From Vibrio sp. JC009 (lineage in GTDB: Bacteria; Pseudomonadota; Gammaproteobacteria; Enterobacterales; Vibrionaceae): a stretch of 64,000 nt of DNA. The stretch spans positions 558,001-622,000 of the forward strand of contig NZ_CP092106.1 in assembly GCF_029016485.1 (NCBI RefSeq). The letters are read 5' to 3'. How positions within the stretch are numbered: the first letter of the stretch is position 1; each line of letters starts with the position of its first letter. Shown here one piece after another: positions 26,634 through 36,381 of the stretch. Under the pieces are notes generated by a model. The model was not told the origin of the DNA and searched no databases. It saw only the letters and a program-made list of their open reading frames with translations. A program made the translations under genes and the position numbers.

Positions 26634-27314
26634 ATGAATCAAGCACTAACCTGGCACGATGTTATTGGTCGTGAAAAGGAGCAGGACTATTTTCAGCAGA
26701 CAATGGCATTCGTTCAGGCCGAGCGTGATGCAGGCAAGGTTGTCTACCCTCCGGCAAAAGATGTGTTTAACGCATTTCGTTATACTGAGCTGGCTGATGT
26801 AAAGGTTGTGATTCTGGGACAAGATCCATACCACGGCCCGAATCAGGCGCACGGTTTGTGCTTTTCTGTGCTTCCCGGCATCAAGACGCCTCCGTCACTG
26901 GTGAACATGTACAAAGAACTGGCGCAGGATATTCCGGGATTTCAGATCCCGGATCATGGTTATCTGCAAAGCTGGGCCGAGCAGGGTGTGTTGCTGCTTA
27001 ATACAGTGCTTACTGTAGAGCAGGGAAAGGCTCATTCGCACTCGAAAACCGGCTGGGAAACATTTACTGACAGAGTGATTGAGGCGGTAAATGAGAACTG
27101 CGAAGGTGTTATCTTCCTGCTTTGGGGGGCGCATGCACAGAAAAAAGGCCGGGTAATCGACAGAAACCGTCACCATGTGCTGACTGCTCCACATCCGTCA
27201 CCGCTTTCCGCCCACAGGGGCTTTTTCGGTTGTAAGCATTTTTCGCAGACGAATCAGATCCTGGAACAGAAAGAGCTGAGCCCAATTAAATGGCAACCTT
27301 CTGCTGCTGAGTAA
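26634..27314 (+). CDS. ung: Uracil-DNA glycosylase
   Basis: Ung removes uracil from DNA as the first step of base excision repair. The 226-residue protein has the water-activating Asp64 in the GQDPYHG motif, the FLLWGAHAQ strand, and the catalytic histidine in [13 protein letters not shown]. Length is normal. The start has an AGGGAATC ribosome site. It follows nfo and the 34-codon frame on the same strand. Confidence 0.98.
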   Translation: MNQALTWHDVIGREKEQDYFQQTMAFVQAERDAGKVVYPPAKDVFNAFRYTELADVKVVILGQDPYHGPNQAHGLCFSVLPGIKTPPSLVNMYKELAQDIPGFQIPDHGYLQSWAEQGVLLLNTVLTVEQGKAHSHSKTGWETFTDRVIEAVNENCEGVIFLLWGAHAQKKGRVIDRNRHHVLTAPHPSPLSAHRGFFGCKHFSQTNQILEQKELSPIKWQPSAAE

Positions 27315-27698
27315 ATGTAGCTTGTTTATACGTAACTCAATGGGACAAAGAAAAGCTCCTCCCCTTCACCTCAAAAGGTTGGATTTTCGATCGAGTTACA
27401 TCGAAGGGGAGGTTGGGAAGGGTTGTTTCATTTAGATCTAATCTATTGATTATACTCATATATAACCAACCCCCTCTAACTCCCCCTTCTATTAACTTCA
27501 ACGATCAGTTAGCTTTTCAGTTAAAGGGGGAGAACCTACAGCGCTTGCATTGATATTTGTGTATAAGGTGCTTAGGTAAAATTCTGATCTGCACAATTAT
27601 TCGACCACTATCAAAGCAAAATTCCTGATTCTTATATACACTTAAGTGTGGTTTCACCAAGAACCTTATAAGGATAATTAATCAGGGAGAAGTACGCG
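27315..27698 (+). promoter_or_regulatory. Intergenic region before the hemerythrin-like gene
   Basis: 384 bases without a gene. The first two thirds hold paired GC-rich inverted repeats (27356-27536, listed separately). Near the 3' side there is a perfect 12-bp palindrome ACACTTAAGTGT (27638-27649) next to a TATATA, about 50 bases before the gene. This is a possible operator or promoter element for the hemerythrin-like gene. Confidence 0.4.
27356..27536. repeat. Paired CCCCTTC/GAAGGGG inverted-repeat element
   Basis: Two nested hairpins. CCTCCCCTTC (27358-27367) is the perfect inverse of GAAGGGGAGG (27403-27412), and CTCCCCCTT (27480-27488) is the inverse of AAGGGGGAG (27524-27532). GTTGGGAAGGGTTG and CCAACCCCC lie between them. 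The whole is about 180 bases of pyrimidine-rich and purine-rich blocks with AT-rich linkers. It resembles a non-coding intergenic repeat element; no transposase is present. Confidence 0.65.
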
Positions 27699-28265
27699 AT
27701 GATGATTGAACAGATTCGCCGTGAGCATGGCTATATGGTTAGGCTGCTGGCTATTTTGCGTAAGAAGCTGAATAAGATCAAAGAAGAGCAACCTATCAAC
27801 TATAGTCTGGTGAAAGAGATCGTCGACTATCTTTCCAGTCATTCTGAGTCTACGCACCATCCTAAAGAAGATATTCTTTACCAGTATTATATGGAGCACT
27901 ACGGGGCAGCGCATACCGTTGAGAACCAGGAGATGAAAAACCTGGAGCTGGAACATAAGGTGCTATCAGAGAAGACTCATGAATTTATGGGCATTGTCGA
28001 CATGATCCTGCAGGATGCGGTTGTTCCTCTGGATGTTTTTTCAGAGCAGCTGGAGTCATTTATTCTGGAGCAGAAACGCCACCTTGACTTTGAAGAGCGG
28101 GAGATCCTGCCTCTAATCAGTGAGACATTCACAACAGAAGACTGGCAGGCGGTAGAAAGTCAGTGGGATAAAAGCGACGACGATCCTGTGTTTGGCGATA
28201 CTATTGCTGACAAGTACAAGCAACTTGCCGAGCGGGTCAGACAAACCGAAGACGAAACACTTTAG
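27699..28265 (+). CDS. Hemerythrin HHE domain protein
   Basis: A 188-residue all-helical soluble protein with the hemerythrin-like metal ligands. These are His in IRREHGYM, His residues in SHSESTHHPKED near residues 47-54, ELEHKVLSEKTHEF, and HLDFEEREILPLI. Such proteins bind a di-iron centre and act in oxygen or nitric-oxide sensing, iron handling or repair of iron-sulfur clusters. The exact role here is unknown. A terminator follows directly, so the gene is probably monocistronic. Start ATGATG; the first was used. Confidence 0.85.
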   Translation: MMIEQIRREHGYMVRLLAILRKKLNKIKEEQPINYSLVKEIVDYLSSHSESTHHPKEDILYQYYMEHYGAAHTVENQEMKNLELEHKVLSEKTHEFMGIVDMILQDAVVPLDVFSEQLESFILEQKRHLDFEEREILPLISETFTTEDWQAVESQWDKSDDDPVFGDTIADKYKQLAERVRQTEDETL

Positions 28266-28273
28266 CAGGATAA

Positions 28274-28303
28274 AAAACAGGCACCCGGTGAGGTGCCTGT
28301 TTT
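28274..28303. terminator. Bidirectional terminator after the hemerythrin-like gene
   Basis: AAAACAGGCACC pairs with GGTGCCTGTTTT around a six-base loop, a perfect 12-bp stem with A and T tracts. It lies between two convergent genes. Confidence 0.9.
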
Positions 28304-28311
28304 AATATTCA

Positions 28312-28494
28312 TTAAAGGTCGATGTCATCTAAGCTGTCAAAGCAGCAATCCATGTCCATTAGTTCTTTTTTCAGACGCTGGCGATCCTTAATTGCTTCGA
28401 TTTCACGCCACTTACGCTTAACAGGTTTTGCTCTGCCTGAACGAGTCTGTACGTCATTCATTGCAGTAATATCATCTAGGATAAAGCCTTCCAT
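28312..28494 (-). CDS. DUF3545 family small protein
   Basis: A 60-residue protein with a basic central helix (KPVKRKWREIEAIKDRQRLKKEL) and an acidic tail (CCFDSLDDIDL). I recognise this as the DUF3545 family found in vibrios and relatives; its function is not known to me. The start has an AGGT ribosome site six bases upstream. The basic helix could bind nucleic acid, but this is speculation. It is convergent with the hemerythrin-like gene. Confidence 0.75.
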   Translation of the reverse strand: MEGFILDDITAMNDVQTRSGRAKPVKRKWREIEAIKDRQRLKKELMDMDCCFDSLDDIDL

Positions 28495-28755
28495 ATCGAC
28501 CTCACTGTACTTGTTATTCGTTCCAACTTGAGACGCTTATATTTCTGCGTCTCGATACATTAAGTAACATATGTGGTCTGAGTCTAGCTATGATGTGTTT
28601 CTCATTTGTTTCTCTTATATGAAGGTTTTATTAGAAAGTATTCACCATTTCACACTTTGCATTAACGTTTTGTTTAAATATTAACCGCTTGGTATTTTGA
28701 ATCTGTTGATTTTATAATCCGGAAAGGAAACAGGGATTTTTTAAAAGGAGTTTTG

Positions 28756-30177
28756 GTGGAAGAGGTTATCTATCTGATGAGTGACCTGCTTTGGGGGGCG
28801 ATACTTATTTACCTTCTGAGCGGGGTTGGGATCTTTTTCACCGCGAAACTCGGTTTTATCCAGTTCCGGCACTTTTCTCATATGTTTTCTGTGCTGAAGA
28901 ACAGCAGGAAGGGGGATCAGTCGGGCATCTCTTCTTTTCAGGCCTTATGTACGGGGCTGGCTGCCAGGGTAGGAACCGGAAATATGGCCGGGGTTGCTGT
29001 AGCCATTACCACAGGCGGTCCGGGGGCGGTCTTCTGGATGTGGTTTATCGCTATGCTCGGCATGCCAACGGCATTTGCAGAGAGTACCCTGGCTCAGCTA
29101 TACAAAACGCGGGATGAAAACGGGTGTTACCGTGGCGGTCCTGCCTACTATATTGAAAAAGGTCTGGGTATGCGCTGGCTGGGCATGGTCTTCTCCATGC
29201 TGCTTATTGTGGCCTTCGGGCTTATCTTTAATGCCGTGCAGGCAAATTCTATCGCCAGTGCATTGAGTTCTGCCTTTGGCTGGGACAATCTTTATGTTGG
29301 CCTTGGCGTAGCCGCACTGTCTGCTGTGGTTATATTCGGCGGGTTGAGACGGATCGCCCGTGTTGCAGAGCTTCTTGTGCCTCTTATGCTGCTTATATAT
29401 CTGGGCCTTGCTCTGTTTATTGTTTTTGTGAATCTGGAAAAGGTTCCGGCTGTTTTATCTCTGGTGGTTGAAAGTGCGTTCGGATTAACCGAAGCGGCGG
29501 CTGGCGGAGTGGGGTATGCGATCTCTCAGGCGATGATAAACGGCTTCAGACGAGGCCTGTTTTCCAATGAAAGCGGAATGGGTGCCGCTCCCAATATTGC
29601 GGCTTCTGCCGCTCCCAGCCCGCCACATCCGGCTTCTCAGGGGTATGTGCAGATGCTGGGTGTCTTTATCGATACCATAGTGATATGTACAGCAACGGTA
29701 TCGATAATTTTGCTTTCCGGGGAATACATTCCGCATAGTGAAATTACCGGCATTCAGCTTACTCAGAGAGCGGTCAGCGCACAGGTTGGTGACTGGGGGA
29801 GTTTGTTTGTTGCCTTCGCAATATTCTTCTTTGCGTTTACTTCCATTATTGCCAACTATTGTTACGCAGAGACCAATATTCTGTTTTTGGGGCGTAACCG
29901 TAAAAGAGGTATACAGGTGTTTCGCCTGCTTGTGCTGGCAATGGTGTTGATTGGTTCATTAGGTGCGCTTGATGTTATCTGGGCTCTGGCCGATGTTTCC
30001 ATGGGCTTGATGGTTATTATAAACCTTGTGGCCATTACGCTTCTTTCGGGAATCGTTATCAAGCTGGCGCGGGATTACAACAGTCAGCTCAGAGCGGGTA
30101 AAGAGCCGGTTTTTAACACTCAGGAATATCCGGAACTGCATTCTCAGCTGGAAAAAGGAATTTGGGATAGGAAATAG
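28756..30177 (+). CDS. Sodium:alanine/glycine symporter (AGCS family)
   Basis: An inner-membrane transporter of about 473 residues with some ten hydrophobic helices. The AGCS signatures FQALCTGLAARVGTGNMAGV near residue 65 and GFRRGLFSNESGMGAAPNIAA near 260 are clear. It is predicted to import alanine or glycine with sodium. The GTG at 28756 was chosen because AGGAG lies five bases upstream; a TTG at 28753 and an ATG at 28777 are alternatives. It is followed 87 bases later by yaaA on the same strand, but a common transcript is uncertain. Confidence 0.93.
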   Translation: MEEVIYLMSDLLWGAILIYLLSGVGIFFTAKLGFIQFRHFSHMFSVLKNSRKGDQSGISSFQALCTGLAARVGTGNMAGVAVAITTGGPGAVFWMWFIAMLGMPTAFAESTLAQLYKTRDENGCYRGGPAYYIEKGLGMRWLGMVFSMLLIVAFGLIFNAVQANSIASALSSAFGWDNLYVGLGVAALSAVVIFGGLRRIARVAELLVPLMLLIYLGLALFIVFVNLEKVPAVLSLVVESAFGLTEAAAGGVGYAISQAMINGFRRGLFSNESGMGAAPNIAASAAPSPPHPASQGYVQMLGVFIDTIVICTATVSIILLSGEYIPHSEITGIQLTQRAVSAQVGDWGSLFVAFAIFFFAFTSIIANYCYAETNILFLGRNRKRGIQVFRLLVLAMVLIGSLGALDVIWALADVSMGLMVIINLVAITLLSGIVIKLARDYNSQLRAGKEPVFNTQEYPELHSQLEKGIWDRK

Positions 30178-30264
30178 CTATCAAATAAATAGCGATAGTC
30201 GTGCTGACTTGTTCAGCGTTTTTATATAACCTTGTTTTATATCGAATAAGTCCGGGAGAAAAAT

Positions 30265-31038
30265 ATGCTTATCGTCGTTTCACCAGCAAAAACATTGGAT
30301 TATGAATCACCATTGGTAACGGAAGAGCATTCCCAGCCGGAACTGATCGGGCACTCTAAAGAACTGATAGAGGTATGCCGCAAGTTGTCTCCGCAGAATA
30401 TTTCGGCACTGATGAAGGTGAGCGACAAAATTGCCGGTCTGAATGTCGCCAGGTTTGAGCAGTGGAGTGAAGAGTTCACTACAGACAATGCCCGTCAGGC
30501 AATTTTAGCCTTTAAAGGCGATGTTTATACCGGCCTTGAAGCAGAAAGCATGAGTGCGGAAAACTTTAAATTTGCACAATCGCACATGAGAATCCTGTCG
30601 GGTTTATATGGTTTGCTAAAACCACTGGATCTTATGCAGCCATACCGTCTGGAAATGGGCACGAAACTGGCGAACCAGCGAGGTGCTAACCTGTACCAGT
30701 TCTGGGGAAGCATTATCACTGAAAAGCTAAATGAAGCGATAGCTAAGCAGGGTGACAACGTTCTGGTTAACCTGGCTTCCAATGAATACTTTAAGTCGGT
30801 AAAAACCAAAGAGCTGGATGCAAGCGTGATTACTCCGGTGTTTAAAGATTGCAAGAATGGCCAGTACAAAGTCATCAGCTTCTACGCTAAAAAAGCCCGA
30901 GGAATGATGGCGCGCTATATCATAAAAAACAGAATCGACAGCGTGGCTGATCTGACGAAGTTTGATACTGCGGGGTATTATTTTGTTGAGGAAGAGTCTA
31001 CGGCGACGGAGTTGGTGTTTAAGAGGGAAGAGAAATAG
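30265..31038 (+). CDS. yaaA: Peroxide stress protein YaaA
   Basis: YaaA (257 residues) lowers intracellular free iron and limits Fenton damage during peroxide stress; it binds DNA with a helix-hairpin-helix-like fold. The family start [17 protein letters not shown] is clear, as are [40 protein letters not shown] and [16 protein letters not shown]. Normal length. A GGGAG ribosome site precedes it. It runs into a repeat-filled junction with the convergent zapD gene. Confidence 0.95.
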   Translation: MLIVVSPAKTLDYESPLVTEEHSQPELIGHSKELIEVCRKLSPQNISALMKVSDKIAGLNVARFEQWSEEFTTDNARQAILAFKGDVYTGLEAESMSAENFKFAQSHMRILSGLYGLLKPLDLMQPYRLEMGTKLANQRGANLYQFWGSIITEKLNEAIAKQGDNVLVNLASNEYFKSVKTKELDASVITPVFKDCKNGQYKVISFYAKKARGMMARYIIKNRIDSVADLTKFDTAGYYFVEEESTATELVFKREEK

Positions 31039-31056
31039 GGACGGATTTTATCCTAT

Positions 31057-31171
31057 AGGTAACAGGACGAACTTCGTCCTGCAGGTGACAGGTAAAACAA
31101 GGTTGACACATGGAACACGCATTTCCAAAATAACCTGCAACCTGCAACCTGCAACCTGCAACCTGCAACCT
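31057..31171. repeat. CAGGT-type repeats between yaaA and zapD
   Basis: The right side is five tandem copies of AACCTGC (31132-31166) plus a partial AACCT ending at 31171, directly at the zapD stop codon. The left side has degenerate inverse units: AGGTAACAGG at 31057-31066 and GCAGGTGACAGGT at 31081-31093. They are interrupted by a near-perfect hairpin AGGACGAA/TTCGTCCT (31064-31080). No T-tract terminator is seen. The reverse complement of the unit, GCAGGTT, differs by one base from the ACAGGTT array near 40550. Confidence 0.9.
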
Positions 31172-31912
31172 TTAACTACAAATAGCCAACTCAAACTCCA
31201 AATCCTGGCTGCAAGCCTGCCCGGTTTCAAAGGACATAAACTTAATAGCAAAGCGGTTTTTGTGCCCTGAGATCATAGGGTAGGCACCATTATTCAATGG
31301 AATGTTCAGCCTTAAGATATTAGCCTCTTCGGCGTCACTCTGGAAGAAGCCGTTTCGTGCTATCTGTGGTTTGAAGTATCCGGTTTCGCGGCATAGCTGG
31401 AGCCAGAGGTTTAGCGACTCTGAAAGGGGCTGCAGCGTTTTCATCCACTCACTGGCGTTTCTTTGTCTTACTTCCAGAGGAAGGTGGTTCCAGTAGTGCA
31501 GCGCCGGAAGGTCAAAGCAGCAGGTGCCGCCCGGAAGGTTAAATCTCTGGCGGATTGAGCTTAAGAAGCGGTCTTCCTTCAGGGTTCGGCCGAATCTTTC
31601 AGCTCCCATCAGGTTTTTATGTGCCAGATCCAGCTCATCAAGGACAGCCTGCAGCTTATCCTGATTAACACCTTCTACGTTTAACCAGCTTCTGTATGCG
31701 AGTCTCTGCTTTTCCAGATCTTTAGCTAATTCTGCTTTTAACTGGATCTGATCAAATATTTCCAGAAGATCAAAAATAGACCGGAAAAACTGATGATATT
31801 GCTGGGTATCGTTAAAGTTTGCGGAATGGTGCATTTGCCTCAGCAGTGCTTCGACTCTGAGATAAATACGGGTTTTTTCATTTAGAGGGTGTTCAAATTT
31901 ATGCGTTGTCAT
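31172..31912 (-). CDS. zapD: Cell division protein ZapD
   Basis: ZapD (YacF), 246 residues, cross-links FtsZ filaments at the division ring. Family sequence is visible throughout: [20 protein letters not shown] at the N-terminus, [17 protein letters not shown] near the middle, and [18 protein letters not shown] late in the protein. It is the last gene of the pilABCD-coaE-zapD group, 46 bases after coaE. The yacG gene that often follows zapD is not present here; repeats and yaaA follow instead. Confidence 0.96.
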   Translation of the reverse strand: MTTHKFEHPLNEKTRIYLRVEALLRQMHHSANFNDTQQYHQFFRSIFDLLEIFDQIQLKAELAKDLEKQRLAYRSWLNVEGVNQDKLQAVLDELDLAHKNLMGAERFGRTLKEDRFLSSIRQRFNLPGGTCCFDLPALHYWNHLPLEVRQRNASEWMKTLQPLSESLNLWLQLCRETGYFKPQIARNGFFQSDAEEANILRLNIPLNNGAYPMISGHKNRFAIKFMSFETGQACSQDLEFELAICS

Positions 31913-31958
31913 TCCGCGACCTTAAAGTCCTCGCTTGATAGGTATTACTATCCGTGTA

Positions 31959-32558
31959 TTACTTAGCTAAAGACAGATATTTATTGTGCAGGGTCGTTAT
32001 CTGAGCTAACAAGTCCTGTTCGTCATCTTCATTAAGAATAATATCGTCGGCAATTGCCAGTCTCTGTTGTCTGTCTGCCTGTGAAGCCAGAATGGCTTTT
32101 GCCTGATCATCGGCAACATTATCCCGCATAACCGTTCTTTGAATCTGAGTTTCAGGGCTGACATCAATGACCAAAATTCTGTCTGCCATTGATTGTAATT
32201 GATTTTCTACCATCAATGGAATAACTAATAATGCATAAGGTGATTTTATTGCAGAGAGTGATTCATTCATTTTCTGCCTGATCATGGGATGAAGCAGGTT
32301 ATTCAGCCACTCCTTCTCTTCTGGGCGGGAAAAAATAATTTCTCTGAGTTTGGAGCGATCCAACGTTTTCTCAGAAGTGAGAATGGAACGTCCAAAGTGT
32401 TCAGCTATGGCTTGCAGACCTTCGGTTCCCGGCTCGACAACTTCACGGGCAACAATATCCGCATCAACAATCTCTATCTGAAAGTGCTGATTAAAAAGGT
32501 TTGCTACTGTGGTTTTACCGGAAGCGATTCCGCCGGTGAGTCCAACGATAAATGGCAT
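31959..32558 (-). CDS. coaE: Dephospho-CoA kinase
   Basis: CoaE (199 residues) phosphorylates dephospho-CoA in the last step of coenzyme A synthesis. The P-loop GLTGGIASGKTTVANLF is at the N-terminus, followed by VDADIVAREVVEPG and the lid region IQRTVMRDNV. It starts 3 bases after the pilD stop, so the two are probably translationally coupled. Gene order pilD-coaE-zapD is conserved in vibrios. Confidence 0.97.
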   Translation of the reverse strand: MPFIVGLTGGIASGKTTVANLFNQHFQIEIVDADIVAREVVEPGTEGLQAIAEHFGRSILTSEKTLDRSKLREIIFSRPEEKEWLNNLLHPMIRQKMNESLSAIKSPYALLVIPLMVENQLQSMADRILVIDVSPETQIQRTVMRDNVADDQAKAILASQADRQQRLAIADDIILNEDDEQDLLAQITTLHNKYLSLAK

Positions 32559-32561
32559 GCG

Positions 32562-33431
32562 TTATAGTCCCAGAACTGAAGTGAAATACCAGTTAATAAT
32601 ACTGTTTCCCCATAAAAGGGTAATCCAGCCTGCTATCGCCAGATAAGGGCCGAAGGGAAAGGATTTATCAATGCCTTTTTTTTGCATTCTTAACTGAATA
32701 ATACCGAACACCAGTCCCACCATGGATGAACCGAGCACCACCATAGGCAGAGACTGCCAGCCCAGCCAGGCACCTAAGGCGGCCAGGAGCTTAAAGTCGC
32801 CATACCCCATCCCTTCTTTTCCGGTAAGGATTTTAAATATCCAGTAAACCGACCATAAACAGAGGTAGCCGGCCATAGCGCCGATAACAGAATCGGTTAG
32901 GGAAACCGGGCTGATATCCATCAGCGACAGAGCTATCCCGCCCCACATCAGCGGAAGCGTTAGTGAGTCAGGCAGCAGCATGGTATCAAAGTCGATAAAG
33001 GTGGCGCAGATAAGCACAAAGGTGAAAAACAGGGCTGCAACAGCAAAGTAACTAAAGCCCATTTCCAGTGCCACCACAGTGCACATCGCAGCTGTAAGCA
33101 GTTCGACTAACGGGTAGCGGATGCTGATAGGGTGGGCGCACTTGTGGCACTTGCCTCTGAGCATAATCCAGCTCAGAAGCGGGATATTGTCAATTAGCCG
33201 GATTGGCGTATTGCATTTCGGGCAGTGTGAGCGCGGTTTACTTAAGTTAAAAGTCTCTGTCTCTACGGGAATATTCAGTTCTGGGAAGGCTTCAGCGCAA
33301 TCTTGCTTCCACTCCCGCTCCATCATAATAGGAAGGCGGTGGATAACAACGTTCAGGAAGCTACCAATAATCAATCCAAAAACACCGGCAAACAGGGGAA
33401 AAAGCCAGGGGTAAACTAAAAACATTTCCAT
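32562..33431 (-). CDS. pilD: Type IV prepilin peptidase / N-methyltransferase
   Basis: PilD (289 residues) is an inner-membrane aspartyl protease that cleaves prepilins and type II secretion pseudopilins, then methylates the new N-terminus. The cytoplasmic zinc-binding cysteines are visible (CPKCN and CHKCAHP), as are the two catalytic aspartates in [13 protein letters not shown] and [18 protein letters not shown]. Multiple membrane helices are present. It should also serve the type II secretion and MSHA systems elsewhere in the genome. It follows pilC after 42 bases. Confidence 0.97.
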   Translation of the reverse strand: MEMFLVYPWLFPLFAGVFGLIIGSFLNVVIHRLPIMMEREWKQDCAEAFPELNIPVETETFNLSKPRSHCPKCNTPIRLIDNIPLLSWIMLRGKCHKCAHPISIRYPLVELLTAAMCTVVALEMGFSYFAVAALFFTFVLICATFIDFDTMLLPDSLTLPLMWGGIALSLMDISPVSLTDSVIGAMAGYLCLWSVYWIFKILTGKEGMGYGDFKLLAALGAWLGWQSLPMVVLGSSMVGLVFGIIQLRMQKKGIDKSFPFGPYLAIAGWITLLWGNSIINWYFTSVLGL

Positions 33432-33473
33432 TTAAATACTCAACTGAGGCAGCTTGATACAAGTGGTTAACAC

Positions 33474-34730
33474 TTATCCTAACACATTCATTAAACTAAA
33501 GATTGGAAGATACATTGAAATAACCAGCCCTCCGACCACAAGGCCTAAGATAATCACGATCAGCGGCTCCAGTAATTTACCCAGATTATCTACCGTATTG
33601 CTGATTTCAGACTCGTAAATAGTTGCGATCTTATTCATCATTTGGTCAAGGCTGCCGGACTCTTCACCTATCATGATCAGTTGCTGAACCAGATCCGGGA
33701 ACTCCTGACTTTTGCGCATGGCAATATGGATTGGCATTCCGGATGCTGCCTGCTCGGCCAGTCTCTGAATCACTTTTTCGTAGTGGTGGTTTCCTGCTGT
33801 TTTCGCCCCTGTTTTTAAACCATCCAGTACCGGGATCCCGGCACTAAAGCTGGTGGCCATAGTGCGGCAAAAGCGGGATATAACAGATTTTGTTATTAGT
33901 TGTCCGAATAGCGGAATCCGGAGCAGATGTTTGCTGACCTTAAGCCTGAACCCGGCAGAGCGCCGGTAGTGCCAGCGAAGGGCGAGGCAGAAAACAACGG
34001 AGCAGCCGGTTAACCACAGGGTATAGCTTCTCAGCCATTCCGATAACTTTAATACCTGCCGGGTAAACCAGGGAAGCTCTGCATTGAAGCCGCTGAACAT
34101 GGTCTCAAACTGGGGTACCACGGTTGTCAGCATAAGAAATGAGACACCAAGGGCGACAATCAAAACCATTACCGGGTAGATCATCGCCTTAATAATCTGT
34201 GCTCTGGTGGCTTCATTTTTCTCTCTGTAGGTTGCCAGTCTGTCCAGCAGTTGCGGAAGTTGTCCGGAATGCTCCCCTGCCATGATTAAATCTGAATAGA
34301 GTCCCTCAAACAGAGGGTTAACCGATCTCATTGCCTGGGATAACGCCGTTCCTGCTTCTACTTTGCCTGAAATCAGATAAAGCAGTGACTTTACCTCTGC
34401 CTTTTCCTGATTCTGAGCGATCATCTGCAGTGCCTGTAATAGCGGGATACCGGCATTAAGCATGGTGGCCAACTGGCGGGTGAACAGGGTGATGTCACGG
34501 GGGCCTGCTTTATGCAGGATTCGCTCAGAAAGCGACAGGCTGCTTTCTCTTATCTTTAGCGCCCGGATATCCTGCTTAATAAGCTGCTGATGAGCCTGTA
34601 GTTCAGACAGTGCCAGCAATTTCCCCGCGGCTTTTTGGCCGTTACTGAGTCTTCCCCGCCATTGGTATTTTTTCAGCGGAAGGTGCCTGGTCTTGCCGGA
34701 AGCATCAGAGAACCCGCTGTATTTCGGCAT
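33474..34730 (-). CDS. pilC: Type IV pilus inner-membrane platform protein
   Basis: PilC (418 residues) is the GspF/PilC-type platform on which pilins are assembled. Two repeated cytoplasmic halves are seen (FTRQLATMLNAGIPLLQAL and FCRRTMATSFSAGIPVL-like), with three membrane helices near residues 185-205, 235-250 and 390-412. The start lies inside the 3' end of pilB (26-base overlap), which points to coupling. A Lys/Arg-rich N-terminal tail precedes the first domain. Confidence 0.95.
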   Translation of the reverse strand: MPKYSGFSDASGKTRHLPLKKYQWRGRLSNGQKAAGKLLALSELQAHQQLIKQDIRALKIRESSLSLSERILHKAGPRDITLFTRQLATMLNAGIPLLQALQMIAQNQEKAEVKSLLYLISGKVEAGTALSQAMRSVNPLFEGLYSDLIMAGEHSGQLPQLLDRLATYREKNEATRAQIIKAMIYPVMVLIVALGVSFLMLTTVVPQFETMFSGFNAELPWFTRQVLKLSEWLRSYTLWLTGCSVVFCLALRWHYRRSAGFRLKVSKHLLRIPLFGQLITKSVISRFCRTMATSFSAGIPVLDGLKTGAKTAGNHHYEKVIQRLAEQAASGMPIHIAMRKSQEFPDLVQQLIMIGEESGSLDQMMNKIATIYESEISNTVDNLGKLLEPLIVIILGLVVGGLVISMYLPIFSLMNVLG

Positions 34731-36381
34731 AGCTGGTGGCTCCCTGTTTTAGCTTATCGAGGCCTGACTCTTTTAACGTTTTCATCCCGCTGCTTATTGC
34801 CACTGTTTCCAGTTGTTCATAACTGGCTCCCTGGGCAATCAGGCTTCTGAGCTGCGAGTCGCAGTTTATTACTTCATAGATCCCGACTCGCCCGGAGTAA
34901 CCGCCGTTGCATTCGGTGCAGCCCTCTTTTTTAGCCTGATAAAGAACCGTATGTTTACTGATGCTCAGTTCCTTTAGAAGCTCCTGTGGGAAGTTTTGTT
35001 TTTGCTTGCAGTGAGGGCAAAGCCGTCTGACAAGTCTTTGTGCAATAACCAGACTTAAGGATGAGGCGATATCGAAATTCTCTGTGCCTAAATTACCAAG
35101 ACGGGTCACGGCTTCAATGGCTGAATTGGTATGCAGGGTGGAAAGAACAAGGTGACCGGTCTGAGCGGCTCTGATGGCAATAGCCGCCGTTTCGGAGTCA
35201 CGGATTTCCCCAACCATAACCACATCCGGATCCTGACGCAGGAAAGCCCGGAGAGCCTGAGCAAAGTCAAAGTGAATTTTCCGGTTTATCTGAACCTGAT
35301 TAATGCCGGGAAGGTTAATCTCAACCGGGTCTTCAGCGGTTGAAATATTTAGCTCCGGGCTGTTCAGAATGTTAAGCCCCGTATAGAGGGAGACGGTTTT
35401 TCCGCTTCCCGTCGGCCCTGTTATTAATATCATTCCCTGCGGCTTTTTTAGCGCCTCTGAGTAGAGTGCAATCTGTTTGTCACTGAAGCCAAGCTGCTTG
35501 ATATCCAGGCTGGCCTGATGACTGTCCAGAATACGCAGAACCACTTTTTCTCCCCACAACGTTGGCAGGGTGGACACTCTGAGGTCAACCAGATTTCCTC
35601 TGCCGGTTTTTAACTTAATCCTGCCATCCTGAGGAATCCGTCTTTCTGCGATATCCAGTTTTGACAGGATTTTAATTCGAGCAGCTAACCGGCGGGCAAG
35701 CTGAGGGGCCGGTTTCTGAGTTTCTATTAAAATTCCGTCGCAGCGAAAGCGGATCCGGTAGTGGTTTTCATAGGGTTCGAAGTGAATATCTGAAGCGCCT
35801 TTTCGTACGGCATCTTCAATGACCTGGCTGATAAAGCGGCTGACGGGAGCCTGATCTTCTTCAGCGGTTGTGCTGCTTTCTGTTTCATCTGAAGCCTCTA
35901 CAAGCCCGCTCAGTTCGTCTTCATGGATCTCCCTGCCGGTGAGCTCTTCGCTGTTATCCGTTTGTCCGTAAAGATGCCGGATAGCGCCTGATATGGATTT
36001 GTAATCGGCAAGGCAAAGCCTTATCTGGTAACGGGTAGCAAAGCGGAAATCATCTTCTGCCTGGGAGTTGCAGGGATCACTGACCGCAACTAACAGCTCG
36101 TTACCGTTCAGCTCTACCGGCAAAGCGGAATGTTTGCAGATTAGCTTTCTTAGCCCCATCTGATGACAGACAGGTTCATAGTTATAGGCCCGGATGTCAG
36201 TCAGTGGCATGGAAAACAGAGAGCTGATATGAGCGGAGAGCTGGTCAAAGGTAAAGTAGCCAAGCTTATTCAGAGCAACGACAGCAGGGATCGTTTCTTT
36301 TTCACATAGCGTGCGGGCTTCTGAGCTTTGCTCCGGGGTTAAAAGCTGATGCTGGCATAAGATAGAGATAAGAGAGCTCAT
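34705..36381 (-). CDS. pilB: Type IV pilus extension ATPase
   Basis: PilB (558 residues) is the cytoplasmic hexameric ATPase that powers pilus extension. It has an N-terminal MshEN/GspE-N domain (residues 1-150), Walker A GPTGSGKTVSLYTGL, the Asp box, Walker B DPDVVMVGEIRDSETA, and a zinc-binding tetracysteine (CPHC and CTEC). It begins one base after the pilA stop (TGA then ATG). No retraction ATPase is in this window. Confidence 0.96.
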   Translation of the reverse strand: MSSLISILCQHQLLTPEQSSEARTLCEKETIPAVVALNKLGYFTFDQLSAHISSLFSMPLTDIRAYNYEPVCHQMGLRKLICKHSALPVELNGNELLVAVSDPCNSQAEDDFRFATRYQIRLCLADYKSISGAIRHLYGQTDNSEELTGREIHEDELSGLVEASDETESSTTAEEDQAPVSRFISQVIEDAVRKGASDIHFEPYENHYRIRFRCDGILIETQKPAPQLARRLAARIKILSKLDIAERRIPQDGRIKLKTGRGNLVDLRVSTLPTLWGEKVVLRILDSHQASLDIKQLGFSDKQIALYSEALKKPQGMILITGPTGSGKTVSLYTGLNILNSPELNISTAEDPVEINLPGINQVQINRKIHFDFAQALRAFLRQDPDVVMVGEIRDSETAAIAIRAAQTGHLVLSTLHTNSAIEAVTRLGNLGTENFDIASSLSLVIAQRLVRRLCPHCKQKQNFPQELLKELSISKHTVLYQAKKEGCTECNGGYSGRVGIYEVINCDSQLRSLIAQGASYEQLETVAISSGMKTLKESGLDKLKQGATSYAEIQRVL

